A stretch of 64,000 bases of DNA from Phaeobacter piscinae (GTDB lineage Bacteria > Pseudomonadota > Alphaproteobacteria > Rhodobacterales > Rhodobacteraceae), in contig NZ_CP010681.1 in the NCBI RefSeq assembly GCF_002407245.1, forward strand, positions 1,364,001 to 1,428,000, written 5' to 3'. Under the pieces are notes generated by a model. It did not search any database. It saw only the letters and a program-made list of their open reading frames with translations, and was not told where the DNA came from. The position numbers were made by a program, and so were the translations under genes. This document shows, piece after piece, positions 53,330 to 64,000 of the stretch (the stretch's first letter is position 1; each line of letters begins with the position of its first letter).

Positions 53330-55726
53330 ATGGTTCGGGGGAAGCACACGGGTACATCCTGTGGGGGGCGCAAATTGGGTGCCCATATTTTGTATAGAAA
53401 CGTATCTGCCGCGGCGCTGGCAATTGCATTGGGGTTTGTCCTGACGCCAGAGGTCGCAGTGGCGCAGAGCTACAGTTTCACAAACGTTCAGGTCGAGGGC
53501 AATCAACGTATCCAGACCTCAACAATTGTGGCCTATACAGGCATTGAACGGGGCAAATCCGTCAGTGCCGGTCAGCTCAATGATGCTTATCAGCGTATTC
53601 TCGACAGTGGTGTTTTTGAAACCGTCGAGATCGTGCCGCAGGGCAACACGCTGGTGATCAAGGTGACCGAATTCCCGACCATCAACAAAATCAGCTTTGA
53701 AGGCAATCGCCGTATCAAAGATGATGCAATGCTGGCGCTGATAGAATCAGCGCCGCGCCGGGTGTTTAACCCGACAGTTGCCGAACGGGATGCCTCCAAC
53801 CTCGCGGAAGCTTACGGCGCGCAGGGGCGTCTGGCCTCGACTGTGACACCGCGCATCATCCGGCGCAGCGACAACCGCGTTGATCTGGTGTTCGAAATTT
53901 CCGAAGGCGATACCATTGAGGTGGAGCGCGTGTCATTTGTGGGCAACCGGGTCTATTCCGACCGTCGCCTGCGTCGCGTGCTGGAAACCAAACAGGCGGG
54001 TCTGCTGCGGACCTTCATTCGGGCGGATACGCTGATTGAAGACCGCCTTGAGTTCGACAAACAGGTTCTGCGCGATTTCTACCTGTCGCGCGGCTATGTG
54101 GATGTGCGTATCAACAGCACCAACGCCGAAGTCACCGAAGAACGCGACGCCGCCTTCCTGGTGGTGGATATCACCGAGGGCCAGCAGTTTGAGTTCGGTG
54201 AGATCTCGGTCACCAGCGAAATGTCGGAAGCCGACGCTGATGAGTTCCGCAAGGTGCTGAAGGTGCGCCCCGGCGTGACCTATTCCCCAAGCGTTGTTGA
54301 AAATGCGATCCGGCGGCTGGAAACCTTTGCCATCCGCAAGGGGATCGATTTCCTGCGGGTGGAGCCGCGCATCAGCCGCAATGATCGGGATCTGACCCTC
54401 GATGTCGATTTTGTTCTGACCCGCGGACCACGCGTGTTTGTTGAGCGGATTGATATCGAAGGCAACACAACCACTCTGGACCGGGTGATCCGTCAACAGT
54501 TCCGCACAGTTGAAGGCGACCCGTTCAACCCGCGTGAAATCCGCGAGAGCGCAGAACGCATCCGGGCGCTTGGGTTCTTTGAGACCGCAGAAGTAGACGT
54601 TCGTGAAGGCGGCAGCGCCGGTGAGGTGGTTGTCGATGTGGACGTCGAAGAGAAACCAACCGGATCGCTGAGCCTTGGCGGGGCCTATTCGGTCAACGAT
54701 GGTTTCGGCATCAGCCTGGGCCTGTCGGAGAACAACTTCCTTGGCCGTGGCCAGCGTCTGTCGTTCAACATCTCCACTGCGCAGGATAAAGAAGAATATA
54801 CTCTCGGCTTTACAGAGCCCTACCTGTTGGGTCGCGACCTGCGGTTCGATCTGGATCTGGGCTTTTCGGAGACCGATTCCAGCTTTGCCCTTTATGATAC
54901 CAAGCGGGCGTTTTTCTCGCCTGCGCTGACCTTCCAGACCTCTGAAAACAGCAATCTTCAGGTGCGCTATACTTGGGATGAGGACGAGATGATCAGCCGG
55001 GGCGACGATTCCTCTGGCTTCCCGCTGGCCGGGCCGCTTGTTCGAAGCGAGATCAATCAGGGCGCTATCAACGCCAGCACCATCGGCTTTACCTATACGG
55101 TGGACAGCCGGTTGAACGGTCTGGACCCGAATTCGGGGTATTTGATCCAGGTTGGCGCTGACTATGCAGGGCTTGGCGGAGACTCTGAATATCTGCGCAG
55201 CACCGCGAAGTTCATCGCCCAGCGGCGTGTCTTCAACGAAGAGGTCACGTTGCGCGCCACCATCGAGGCGGGTGCATTCAGCTGGCAAGGGGACGGGTTC
55301 AGCCGCTCCATCGACCGGTTTGTTCTGTCGCCCAGCATCCTGCGCGGTTTTGAACCCGGTGGGATTGGCCCACGGGATCAGTCACCGAACGGAAGCGGCG
55401 GAAATTACAACGACTTCCTCGGCGGCAACTACTACGCAGCTGCGCGTTTTGATGCGGAATTCCCGCTGGGCCTGCCCGAAGAGATCGGACTGCGCGGTGG
55501 TCTGTTCTATGATGTTGGCAACCTTTGGGGTTTGAACAACGCCGATACCGGCGCTGCCGGTGGCAATATCGTTGGACGCGGCGGCTCTTATCGTCATGTT
55601 GTTGGCTTCTCGCTGCTGTGGACCACAGGTTTCGGGCCCTTGCGCTTCAACTTCTCCAAGGCGCTGAAGAAAGAAGACTTCGACCAGGAGCAGAGCTTTG
55701 ACCTGACACTTCAGGCGCGGTTCTGA
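53330..55726 (+). CDS. bamA: outer membrane protein assembly factor BamA
   Basis: The 798-residue protein has a signal peptide (NVSAAALAIALGFVLTPEVAVAQ), five POTRA domains (residues about 45-440, for example INKISFEGNRRIKDDAML and VERIDIEGNTTTLDRV) and a 16-strand barrel ending in a terminal Phe (LTLQARF). It inserts beta-barrel proteins into the outer membrane. The ATG at 53330 gives a leader of about 45 residues; a shorter start (such as GTG codons near 53360) is possible. A TTGACA at 53267-53272 may be part of its promoter. Confidence 0.95.
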   Translation: MVRGKHTGTSCGGRKLGAHILYRNVSAAALAIALGFVLTPEVAVAQSYSFTNVQVEGNQRIQTSTIVAYTGIERGKSVSAGQLNDAYQRILDSGVFETVEIVPQGNTLVIKVTEFPTINKISFEGNRRIKDDAMLALIESAPRRVFNPTVAERDASNLAEAYGAQGRLASTVTPRIIRRSDNRVDLVFEISEGDTIEVERVSFVGNRVYSDRRLRRVLETKQAGLLRTFIRADTLIEDRLEFDKQVLRDFYLSRGYVDVRINSTNAEVTEERDAAFLVVDITEGQQFEFGEISVTSEMSEADADEFRKVLKVRPGVTYSPSVVENAIRRLETFAIRKGIDFLRVEPRISRNDRDLTLDVDFVLTRGPRVFVERIDIEGNTTTLDRVIRQQFRTVEGDPFNPREIRESAERIRALGFFETAEVDVREGGSAGEVVVDVDVEEKPTGSLSLGGAYSVNDGFGISLGLSENNFLGRGQRLSFNISTAQDKEEYTLGFTEPYLLGRDLRFDLDLGFSETDSSFALYDTKRAFFSPALTFQTSENSNLQVRYTWDEDEMISRGDDSSGFPLAGPLVRSEINQGAINASTIGFTYTVDSRLNGLDPNSGYLIQVGADYAGLGGDSEYLRSTAKFIAQRRVFNEEVTLRATIEAGAFSWQGDGFSRSIDRFVLSPSILRGFEPGGIGPRDQSPNGSGGNYNDFLGGNYYAAARFDAEFPLGLPEEIGLRGGLFYDVGNLWGLNNADTGAAGGNIVGRGGSYRHVVGFSLLWTTGFGPLRFNFSKALKKEDFDQEQSFDLTLQARF

Positions 55727-55731
55727 TCGCA

Positions 55732-56382
55732 ATGACACAAGCTGTGGACACACGGCACAGGGGGGCGCTGGCTGGTTGGCTGGCGCCTTTTCTGCGCGCT
55801 CTTGTCGTGCTGCCGTTGATGAGCCTGCCCGGTATCGCGCAGGAGGCGACGGTGCCCGCGGCGGGGTTTCCGATTGGGGAAACACTGCAACTGGGGTCGC
55901 CACAGACGGGGCTGTTGACCATCCAGTCCGAGCGGCTCTATGCCGAGAGTGCCTTTGGCCAACGGGTCACGCAGGAGCTGGACGCCGAGGGCGCGGTGCT
56001 GACGGCGGAGAACCGCAGGATCGAGGCGGAGCTGCGTGCGGAGGAGCTGGATCTGACGGAGCGGCGCAGCAGTATGGATCCCGAGGCCTTTCGCGCGTTG
56101 GCGGATGCCTTTGACAAGAAGGTCCAGGAAACCCGCCGCAATCAGGATCAGAAACTGCGTGATATCAACCAGATGGGCGAAGACGCGCGACGCGATTTCT
56201 TCACTGCGTCCTTGCCCGTGCTGCAGCAGATCATGCTGGAAGCGGGCGCCGGGGCCATTCTGGAGCATGCCAGCGTGTTCCTTAGTGCAGATGCGGCGGA
56301 TGTGACAGATCTGGCGATTGCGCGGGTGAATGAGGTTCTGGGCGATGGTCGCGACAGTCAGTCTGAGGTCGACAGCGAGTGA
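55732..56382 (+). CDS. skp: periplasmic OmpH/Skp-family chaperone
   Basis: The 216-residue protein has an N-terminal hydrophobic signal (FLRALVVLPLMSLPGIAQ) and a long coiled-coil middle (residues about 80-150, with RIEAELRAEELDLTERRSSM and ETRRNQDQKL), typical of Skp arms. It holds outer-membrane proteins in transit to BamA. It starts five bases after bamA and precedes fabZ, the conserved order in alphaproteobacteria. Confidence 0.9.
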   Translation: MTQAVDTRHRGALAGWLAPFLRALVVLPLMSLPGIAQEATVPAAGFPIGETLQLGSPQTGLLTIQSERLYAESAFGQRVTQELDAEGAVLTAENRRIEAELRAEELDLTERRSSMDPEAFRALADAFDKKVQETRRNQDQKLRDINQMGEDARRDFFTASLPVLQQIMLEAGAGAILEHASVFLSADAADVTDLAIARVNEVLGDGRDSQSEVDSE

Positions 56383-56497
56383 TTTGGAGATCGCAGGTCT
56401 GGCAGAGGTCAGATCTGCCCGGACCTGCCCGGCGGCTTGCCGAAGCTGTGGCCACTTGCTAGGACATACCTAACATTCAGAAAACGGGAAAACCGCA

Positions 56498-56962
56498 ATG
56501 ACAACCGAGCTGAAAAGCGCCGACATTCACCTGATCCAGCGGATTTTGCCGCATCGCTACCCGTTTTTGCTGGTCGATAAGGTCGTCGAGATCGATGGCT
56601 ATTCCTCGGCCTGTGGCATCAAGAATGTCACTATGAATGAGCCGCATTTTCAGGGCCATTTCCCGGGCACGCCGATCATGCCGGGCGTCACCATCGTTGA
56701 GGCGATGGCGCAGACCGCCGGGGTGATGCTGGGCGTTGGCATGGATATGATCGACACCGAGCTTCTGATCTATTTCATGAACATCGACAAATGCAAATTC
56801 CGTCGCAAAGTGATCCCCGGGGATGTGTTGGAAATGCGCGTGGAAACCACCCGTGGCAAGCCCGGCGGCAAGATCTTCAAATTCAAGGGCGTCGCGACTG
56901 TTGATGGTGAAACGGCGGCAGAGGCGGAATTCTCCGCTATGGTCGACGTGCAAAAGGATTGA
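56498..56962 (+). CDS. fabZ: 3-hydroxyacyl-ACP dehydratase FabZ
   Basis: The 154-residue protein has the hot-dog fold active site: [21 protein letters not shown] with His and Glu. It dehydrates 3-hydroxyacyl-ACP in fatty acid elongation, also feeding lipid A acyl chains. ATG at 56498, with GGGAAAACCGC upstream. It lies before lpxA with six bases between. Confidence 0.97.
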   Translation: MTTELKSADIHLIQRILPHRYPFLLVDKVVEIDGYSSACGIKNVTMNEPHFQGHFPGTPIMPGVTIVEAMAQTAGVMLGVGMDMIDTELLIYFMNIDKCKFRRKVIPGDVLEMRVETTRGKPGGKIFKFKGVATVDGETAAEAEFSAMVDVQKD

Positions 56963-56967
56963 CCCAG

Positions 56968-57753
56968 ATGAGCCGGATCCACCCCAGCGCGGTGATTGAA
57001 GAGGGGGCCAAGATCGGTGCGGATTGCGTCATCGGCCCGTTCTGCCTGATTGGCTCTGATGTCGTGCTTGGCGACCGGGTGGAGCTGAAATCTCACGTTG
57101 TGGTGACCGGTGATACCGAGATCGGCGAAGATACAGTTGTGTTTTCCTTCGCCGTTCTGGGGGAGATCCCGCAGGACCTGAAGTTCAAGGGCGAGCGCTG
57201 CAAGACCGTGATCGGCAAGCGCAACCGTATCCGTGAGCATGTGACGGTGAACGCCGGCACAGAAGGCGGCGGCGGTGTGACCAAAATCGGCGACGATGGC
57301 CTGTTCATGGCCGGCTGTCACATCGCCCATGACGCGCAGGTCGGGGATCGGGTGATCGTTGTGAACTCGGCCGCGGTCGCGGGCCATTGCGTGCTGGAAG
57401 ATGACGTCATCATCGGCGGTCTGTCTGGCATCCACCAATGGGTGCGGATCGGGCACGGTGCCATCGTTGGGGCCGTCACCATGGTGACCAATGATGTGAT
57501 TCCCTATGGGTTGGTGCAGGCCCCGCGCGGGGAGCTGGACGGGCTGAACCTTGTCGGGTTGAAACGCCGGGGCGTGCAACGCTCTGATATCACCGCGCTG
57601 CGGGCCGCGTTTCAGATGCTGGCACAGGGTGAAGGCACCTTTCAGGAGCGTGCGCGCCGTCTGGGTGCCGAAAGCGACAGTGAATACGTGCAGGAAATCG
57701 TCGAATTCATCACCGGTGAGAGCGACCGCTCTTTCCTGACGCCGGGGGGCTGA
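56968..57753 (+). CDS. lpxA: UDP-N-acetylglucosamine acyltransferase
   Basis: The 261-residue protein is a left-handed beta-helix with hexapeptide repeats (GAKIGADCVIGPFCLIG, GDRVELKSHVVV), with the catalytic His in GCHIAHDAQVGD and a C-terminal helical domain. It starts lipid A synthesis by acylating UDP-GlcNAc. ATG at 56968 follows AAGGA at 56954-56958, better than the TTG at 56959. Confidence 0.97.
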   Translation: MSRIHPSAVIEEGAKIGADCVIGPFCLIGSDVVLGDRVELKSHVVVTGDTEIGEDTVVFSFAVLGEIPQDLKFKGERCKTVIGKRNRIREHVTVNAGTEGGGGVTKIGDDGLFMAGCHIAHDAQVGDRVIVVNSAAVAGHCVLEDDVIIGGLSGIHQWVRIGHGAIVGAVTMVTNDVIPYGLVQAPRGELDGLNLVGLKRRGVQRSDITALRAAFQMLAQGEGTFQERARRLGAESDSEYVQEIVEFITGESDRSFLTPGG

Positions 57754-57757
57754 TCAC

Positions 57758-58546
57758 ATGCTGGCATTGATTGCAGGGCAGGGCGCATTGCCTGCCGAAC
57801 TGGCCGCACGCCTGTCTGATCGACCGCTGATCTGCGCGATGCGCGGATCGGAGCCGGATCACATCGAGCCGGAACTGACCTTTCGTCTGGAACAACTCGG
57901 CAGTTTTATCGCGCGGTTGGCAGCCTCAGGCGTGACGGAGATCTGCCTTGCGGGGGCGGTGCGTCGTCCGGCGATTGAGCCCGGCGAGATTGACGCCGAG
58001 ACCCTGCCGCTGGTGCCGGTGCTTCAGGGCGCTCTGGCGGCCGGCGATGACGGCGCGCTGCGGGCCATCATCGGTATCTTTGAACAGGCAGGTATGACCG
58101 TGCGCGCCGCTCATGAGGTGGCACCGGATCTGCTGATGGCCGAAGGCATTCCGACCGAGATCAAACCGGGCGAACTGGACAAGCCCGATGCAGAGCGTGG
58201 CGCCGAGGTTGTGGACGCCATGAGCCGCGCCGATGTGGGCCAGTCCTGTGCTGTGCGTCGGGGGCAGGCGATTGCGGTGGAGAACCTCTTTGGTACCGAT
58301 TGGATGCTGAGCGCGCTGCAAAAACGCCCGGATGGCACCGGTGGGCTGTTGTTCAAGGCGCCCAAACCGGGGCAGGACCGCCGCGCAGATCTGCCCACCA
58401 TCGGCGTGCAGACGGTTGAGCTGGCGGCGAAGGCCGGGCTCTCCGGGATCGTGCTGGAAGCGGGGGGCGTTATTGTCCTGAACCAGGATGATGTGGTGGC
58501 CACCTGCAATCGTCTGGGCCTGTTTCTCTGGCTGCGCAGCGCATGA
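57758..58546 (+). CDS. lpxI: UDP-2,3-diacylglucosamine pyrophosphatase LpxI (DUF1009)
   Basis: The 262-residue protein begins LALIAGQGALPAEL and shows AGAVRRPAIEPGEID and TIGVQTVELAAKAGLSGIVLEAGG, which are the DUF1009 signature segments. LpxI hydrolyses UDP-2,3-diacylglucosamine in species lacking LpxH. It lies four bases after lpxA and overlaps lpxB by four bases, confirming a lipid A role by context. Confidence 0.93.
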   Translation: MLALIAGQGALPAELAARLSDRPLICAMRGSEPDHIEPELTFRLEQLGSFIARLAASGVTEICLAGAVRRPAIEPGEIDAETLPLVPVLQGALAAGDDGALRAIIGIFEQAGMTVRAAHEVAPDLLMAEGIPTEIKPGELDKPDAERGAEVVDAMSRADVGQSCAVRRGQAIAVENLFGTDWMLSALQKRPDGTGGLLFKAPKPGQDRRADLPTIGVQTVELAAKAGLSGIVLEAGGVIVLNQDDVVATCNRLGLFLWLRSA

Positions 58547-59706
58547 GCCTGCGGGTGTTCATCCTTGCGGGGGAACCTTCGGGTGACCGGCTGGGAGGGG
58601 CCCTGATGGCTGGTCTGCGCCAGCTTCGCCCGGATGTCAGTTTCGAGGGGGTGGGCGGCGCGTTGATGGCAGAGCAGGGGCTGGTCTCGCGCTTCGATAT
58701 GTCGGAATTGTCGGTGATGGGGCTGGCGGAGGTGCTGCCGAAGTACCGTCACCTGAAACGTCGCATTCGTGAAACTGCGGATGCAGTGCTGGACATGAAG
58801 CCGGATGTGATGATCACCATCGACAGCCCGGATTTCTCCCTGCGGGTCGCTGGATTGGTGAAAGAGGCCAGCAATATCCGCACGGTGCATTACGTCGCGC
58901 CTTCGGTCTGGGCCTGGCGCCCCAAACGGGCACAGAAGATGGCCAAGGTGATCGACCATGTGCTGGCGCTCTTGCCGTTTGAGCCGCCCTATATGCAGGC
59001 GGCTGGTATGGAGTGTGATTTTGTTGGCCACCCCGTTGTGGGCGAACCACAGGCATCGGCGGAGGAGATTGCCGGATTTCGCAGTGCCTACCAGCTTGAC
59101 GATACGCCAACTGTTCTGGCGCTGCCGGGGTCGCGCCGCTCTGAGGTGACACGTCTGGCGCCGGTGTTTGGCGCCGCGCTCAAACAGTTTCAGAACAGTC
59201 ACCCGGAATACCGGATCGTGGTGCCTGCTGCGGGTCCGGTTGCCGATCTGGTCCGCAGCCATCTGGCGGAATGGTCGGATACGGCGGTGGTGATTGACCC
59301 CAATACGCTGGAGCCTGAGGTGGCGAAGGCGCACAAACGCGCAGCTTTCGCAGCGGCGGATCTGGCATTGGCAGCCTCTGGCACCGTCTCGCTGGAGCTG
59401 GCGGCGGCGCGCACCCCGATGGTGATCGCCTATAAGTTCCAGTGGCTCACCTGGCACATCATGCGGCGGATGGCACTGATTGATACTGTGACGCTGGTCA
59501 ATCTGGTCAGCGACACCCGCGTGGTGCCGGAATGCCTTGGCCCTGAGTGCACGCCGGAGGCTATTGCCAAGGCGCTGATCAAAGTGAAGGCGGAGCCGAC
59601 CGCGCAATCCTCTGCCATGGCCACCACGATGGAGCGGTTGGGTGAGGGCGGCGAAGATCCCGGCCTGCGCGCGGCCCGCGCCGTGTTGGATCGTCTGCCG
59701 ACGTAG
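58543..59706 (+). CDS. lpxB: lipid A disaccharide synthase
   Basis: The 387-residue GT-B glycosyltransferase starts LRVFILAGEPSGDRLGGALM, and has VAPSVWAWRPKRAQKM, LALPGSRRSEVTRL and ASGTVSLELAAARTPMVIAYK. It joins lipid X and UDP-diacylglucosamine. It starts in the overlap ATGA with lpxI and ends the pyrH-lpxB series before a stem-loop. Confidence 0.97.
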   Translation: MSLRVFILAGEPSGDRLGGALMAGLRQLRPDVSFEGVGGALMAEQGLVSRFDMSELSVMGLAEVLPKYRHLKRRIRETADAVLDMKPDVMITIDSPDFSLRVAGLVKEASNIRTVHYVAPSVWAWRPKRAQKMAKVIDHVLALLPFEPPYMQAAGMECDFVGHPVVGEPQASAEEIAGFRSAYQLDDTPTVLALPGSRRSEVTRLAPVFGAALKQFQNSHPEYRIVVPAAGPVADLVRSHLAEWSDTAVVIDPNTLEPEVAKAHKRAAFAAADLALAASGTVSLELAAARTPMVIAYKFQWLTWHIMRRMALIDTVTLVNLVSDTRVVPECLGPECTPEAIAKALIKVKAEPTAQSSAMATTMERLGEGGEDPGLRAARAVLDRLPT

Positions 59707-59748
59707 TCCTCCGCCCCGACCTGACGCCTGCCGGATGCAGAGCCGCGC

Positions 59749-59770
59749 CTGAGGGCAGCTCTGCCCTCAG
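59749..59770 (+). terminator. stem-loop after lpxB
   Basis: Perfect ten-base stem CTGAGGGCAG (59749-59758) / CTGCCCTCAG (59761-59770) with a two-base apex. A T-rich stretch (GATTTTGTTTTTT) starts about 11 bases later, so the terminator is imperfect; it sits between convergent lpxB and mnmA. Confidence 0.65.
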
Positions 59771-59804
59771 ACACTATCTCGATTTTGTTTTTTAGAGGTG
59801 CCTG

Positions 59805-60950
59805 TCAGTAGCCGCGCCAGATCCAGCCGCCGCCAAAAATACGACTGCCCTCACCGGCGTAGAACACACAGGCCTGACCGGGGGAGATGCCTTCCTCGGG
59901 GGTCAGCAGTTCGACCTCCGCCTCGGTCTCCGAAATCGGGCGGATGATGGCGTCACGCGGGGGGCGGGTCGACCGCACCTTGACCTTCAGATGCCATGCG
60001 TCGCGGCTGGTGAACGCCTCATCCCCCAGCCAGTTGATCTCGCGCACAGGGATCGTACGGGTGGCCAGCATCTCCTTGGGGCCGACCACCACCTGTTTGG
60101 TGTCAACATCCAGCTTCACCACGTAGAGCGGCTCGCTCAGCCCGCCGATGCCAAGACCGCGACGCTGTCCGATGGTGTAGTGAATGACGCCCTCATGGCT
60201 GCCCAGCACGCGCCCATCGGCATGGACGATCTGGCCGGGGTCTGCCGCGCCGGGGCGCAGTTTTTCGATCACGCTGGCATAATCGCCATTCGGGACAAAA
60301 CAGATGTCCTGGCTGTCCGGCTTATCCGCGACGGCCAGACCGTATTGAGACGCCATCTCGCGGGTGGCATCCTTGGACGGCAGATGGCCGAGCGGAAAGC
60401 GCAGGTAGTCCAGCTGCTCCGGGGTGGTGGAGAACAGAAAGTAGCTCTGGTCGCGATTGGCGTCTTCGGCGGAGTGCAGCTCCGGCCCGTTTGGGCCGTC
60501 CTTGCGCTGGATATAATGGCCGGTGGCCATGCAATCGGCCTCCAGATCGCGGGCCGTTTCCAGCAGATCCTTGAACTTCACCCGTTCGTTACAGCGGATA
60601 CAGGGCACCGGGGTTGCGCCAGCCAGATAGCTGTCTGCGAACTCATCAATGACCGCATCCTTAAAAATGTTCTCATAATCCAGCACGTAGTGCGGAAAGC
60701 CCCGCTCCTCCGCAACGCGGCGGGCATCGTGAATATCGATGCCGGCACAGCAGGCACCTTTCTTCGCAAGCGCCGCGCCATGATCATAAAGTTGCAGGGT
60801 CACACCCACCACATCATAGCCCTCATCGGCCAAATGTGCAGCAACAACAGAGCTGTCGACGCCGCCGGACATGGCCACGACCACCCGAGTTTCGGCGGGT
60901 GGTTTGGCAAAGCCAAGCGAATTCAGTTGGGGATGTGCATCCTGCGCCAT
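59805..60950 (-). CDS. mnmA: tRNA-specific 2-thiouridylase
   Basis: The 381-residue protein has the PP-loop [19 protein letters not shown] near residue 25, the catalytic Cys in [13 protein letters not shown] and the second Cys in [10 protein letters not shown]. It thiolates U34 of tRNA-Lys, Glu and Gln using sulfur from a relay. ATG at 60950. It converges with lpxB. Confidence 0.96.
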   Translation of the reverse strand: MAQDAHPQLNSLGFAKPPAETRVVVAMSGGVDSSVVAAHLADEGYDVVGVTLQLYDHGAALAKKGACCAGIDIHDARRVAEERGFPHYVLDYENIFKDAVIDEFADSYLAGATPVPCIRCNERVKFKDLLETARDLEADCMATGHYIQRKDGPNGPELHSAEDANRDQSYFLFSTTPEQLDYLRFPLGHLPSKDATREMASQYGLAVADKPDSQDICFVPNGDYASVIEKLRPGAADPGQIVHADGRVLGSHEGVIHYTIGQRRGLGIGGLSEPLYVVKLDVDTKQVVVGPKEMLATRTIPVREINWLGDEAFTSRDAWHLKVKVRSTRPPRDAIIRPISETEAEVELLTPEEGISPGQACVFYAGEGSRIFGGGWIWRGY

Positions 60951-61099
60951 CAGGCGACTCCTCGGATATGTAGGAAAGACACCGCAGAATATAGGAAAAT
61001 CCTAATGATCCTCAAGGGGGCAGGTTCACCCCTCCTTAAGGCGTTTGCGCGAAATGTGGGGACGGACCAATTTCGATGCTCCACACGAAGGAAGAGAAG

Positions 61100-61378
61100 A
61101 TGTTCTTGAAGAAAGTCGATGGCCCCCGCGCTGTCACCCTGCCGGATGGCACGGTGATGACGCGTGCGGATTTGCCGCCAAAGACCACACGGCGTTGGGT
61201 CGCGTCGCGCAAGGCAGCAGTCGTGCGTGGTGTGCTCTACGGCTTGATCCCGCAAAGCGAGGCACTGCGCCGATACAGCCTGAGCGAGGAAGAGTTTCGC
61301 AGCTGGGTCTCAGCCGTGGCTGATTTCGGGGAGGACGCGCTGAAAGCCACCCGTTTGAAGGACTATCGTAAATCCTGA
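61100..61378 (+). CDS. sciP: CtrA inhibitor SciP (DUF1153)
   Basis: The 92-residue protein starts at MFLKKVDGPRAVTLPDGTVM and has a helix-turn-helix core LIPQSEALRRYSLSEEEFRSW, as in Caulobacter SciP. SciP binds DNA and CtrA, and shuts off CtrA-activated promoters in G1. ATG at 61100 follows GGAAGAGA. It sits 125 bases before ctrA on the same strand, a link also seen in other alphaproteobacteria. Confidence 0.93.
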   Translation: MFLKKVDGPRAVTLPDGTVMTRADLPPKTTRRWVASRKAAVVRGVLYGLIPQSEALRRYSLSEEEFRSWVSAVADFGEDALKATRLKDYRKS

Positions 61379-61416
61379 TACAAAAAAATCATTCACACTT
61401 GAGGTGATCGCGCAAA

Positions 61417-61463
61417 TTAACCATCATGGTAACGGGCCATTAACTTTTTTCCAGCAAGGTTAA
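61417..61463. promoter_or_regulatory. ctrA upstream region with CtrA half-sites
   Basis: Three TTAA(C)-type half-sites occur: TTAAC at 61417-61421, TTAAC at 61440-61444 and GTTAA at 61459-61463. None form a perfect TTAA-N7-TTAA pair, but autoregulation of ctrA by CtrA is well known, and SciP is encoded next door. Confidence 0.45.
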
Positions 61464-61503
61464 TTCGACCTGAGGGAAACAGTGTACAGGCGGAGAAAAT
61501 AAT

Positions 61504-62223
61504 ATGCGCATTCTTCTTGTTGAGGATGATCCAACAACGGCGAAGAGCATTGAGTTGATGCTGACTCATGCGAACCTCAACGTTTATTCGACCGATCTCG
61601 GTGAAGAGGGGATCGATCTGGCCAAACTTTATGATTACGATCTGATTTTGCTGGATCTTAATCTGCCCGATATGAATGGCCACGAGGTGCTGCGGCAGCT
61701 GCGGATGGCCCGTATCGAGACGCCGATCCTGATCCTGTCCGGTGCCGATGACACCGAGAACAAGATCAAGGGCTTTGGCTTTGGGGCCGATGACTATCTG
61801 ACGAAACCCTTCCATCGCGAGGAACTGGTGGCCCGTATTCACGCCATCATCCGTCGCTCCAAGGGGCATTCGCAATCGATTATCAATACCGGTAAGATTT
61901 CTGTTAACCTTGACGCAAAAACTGTCGAGGTTGGTGGCAAGGCCGTGCATCTGACCGGCAAGGAATATCAGATGCTGGAGCTGCTGAGCCTGCGGAAGGG
62001 GACCACCCTGACGAAGGAAATGTTCCTCAACCATCTTTATGGTGGCATGGACGAACCTGAGCTGAAGATCATCGACGTCTTCATCTGCAAGCTGCGCAAG
62101 AAACTGAGCACGGCGACGGGCGGTGACAATTACATCGAAACGGTCTGGGGCCGGGGCTATGTGCTGCGCGACCCGCAGGACGATCAGATGTCCGGTGGTC
62201 ATCGGATGGCGGTAGGAGCCTGA
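61504..62223 (+). CDS. ctrA: cell-cycle response regulator CtrA
   Basis: The 239-residue protein has a receiver domain with acidic pocket [12 protein letters not shown], phosphorylated Asp51 in [13 protein letters not shown], and [10 protein letters not shown], followed by an OmpR-type winged helix ending [13 protein letters not shown]. It is a master regulator of cell cycle, flagellum and gene-transfer agents. It ends in VGA rather than the AA seen at the ClpXP-degraded Caulobacter terminus, which may change turnover. RBS AGGCGGAG precedes the ATG at 61504. Confidence 0.97.
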   Translation: MRILLVEDDPTTAKSIELMLTHANLNVYSTDLGEEGIDLAKLYDYDLILLDLNLPDMNGHEVLRQLRMARIETPILILSGADDTENKIKGFGFGADDYLTKPFHREELVARIHAIIRRSKGHSQSIINTGKISVNLDAKTVEVGGKAVHLTGKEYQMLELLSLRKGTTLTKEMFLNHLYGGMDEPELKIIDVFICKLRKKLSTATGGDNYIETVWGRGYVLRDPQDDQMSGGHRMAVGA

Positions 62224-62260
62224 GAGGGCACTTTACCACTCTAGTTTGATACCCGAACGA

Positions 62261-62281
62261 TCCCGCCGCGGCGGGATTTTT
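62261..62281 (+). terminator. terminator of ctrA
   Basis: TCCCGCCGCGGCGGGA (62261-62276) is a perfect palindrome forming a short stem, directly followed by TTTTT. Confidence 0.85.
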
Positions 62282-62337
62282 CATATCGCGAACCTTGCTG
62301 CGGCTGGACGCGATGGCGTCACCGTCCTATCACCTAG

Positions 62338-64000
<1,663 letters not shown>

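Noticed and set aside
53933..55288. 451-codon minus-strand frame inside bamA
   Set aside because: bamA is certain from POTRA and barrel features; the opposite frame has no family pattern.
58111..59607. 498-codon minus-strand frame over lpxI and lpxB
   Set aside because: Antisense shadow of two genes with clear motifs.

Overview
The window looks like chromosome from a marine alphaproteobacterium of the Roseobacter group (Rhodobacteraceae, Phaeobacter/Ruegeria-like). The signs are high GC, a sciP-ctrA cell-cycle pair, a circularly permuted two-piece tmRNA, a trgA-trgB-cysK block as described in Rhodobacter, an acuI-type acryloyl-CoA reductase and a sarcosine/dimethylglycine dehydrogenase-like enzyme. 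Species cannot be fixed from the sequence alone.

Layout. 1-3254 is an accessory-looking left end: the tail of a ketoacyl-ACP synthase III-like enzyme, an acyl carrier protein, a half-length phosphopantetheinyl transferase, a secreted protein of unknown function, a 0.5 kb stretch with no convincing gene, and an AraC-family regulator carrying seven membrane segments. 3366-3718 holds the permuted tmRNA gene on the minus strand. The encoded tag is ANDNRAPAMAVAA, and the promoter is visible. 3792-7832 is a GntR regulator facing acuI across a dyad operator, followed by a BCCT osmolyte transporter; this suggests DMSP or betaine use. 7862-18328 holds a VOC protein and a long co-directional series: class V aminotransferase, photolyase, cyclopropane fatty acid synthase, trgA, trgB, cysK, a large MscS channel and an AlaX editing protein. 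tRNA-Ser(GGA) follows.

18640-22556 is a xylose unit (twin palindromic operators, LacI-type regulator, xylA, xylB). 22988-31492 is mixed: a stand-alone Hint-domain protein, a MobA-like nucleotidyltransferase, the demethylating dehydrogenase, a CorC/CNNM protein, XerD, a large envelope protein of unknown function and a 49-residue membrane protein. These last two overlap and face away from aroK-aroB. 33391-38139 contains a NIT-domain chemoreceptor, ssb, a lytic transglycosylase and a small membrane protein preceded by a perfect CtrA box. 38121-45887 is a dipeptide/oligopeptide-type ABC importer (binding protein, two permeases, fused double ATPase) with an AraC regulator next to it.

46179-59706 is core: miaA, then pyrH-frr-uppS-cdsA-dxr-rseP-bamA-skp-fabZ-lpxA-lpxI-lpxB, the classical envelope and lipid A block, with an extra 41-codon reading frame in front of bamA. 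59805-64000 carries mnmA, sciP, ctrA and the start of ligA, which runs off the window.

No CRISPR array, rRNA, insertion sequence or prophage was seen. The most unusual items are the left-end ACP with a half-length phosphopantetheinyl transferase, the membrane-anchored AraC protein, the permuted tmRNA next to this accessory stretch, the CtrA box before an uncharacterised membrane protein, and several clean palindromes without a known regulator.
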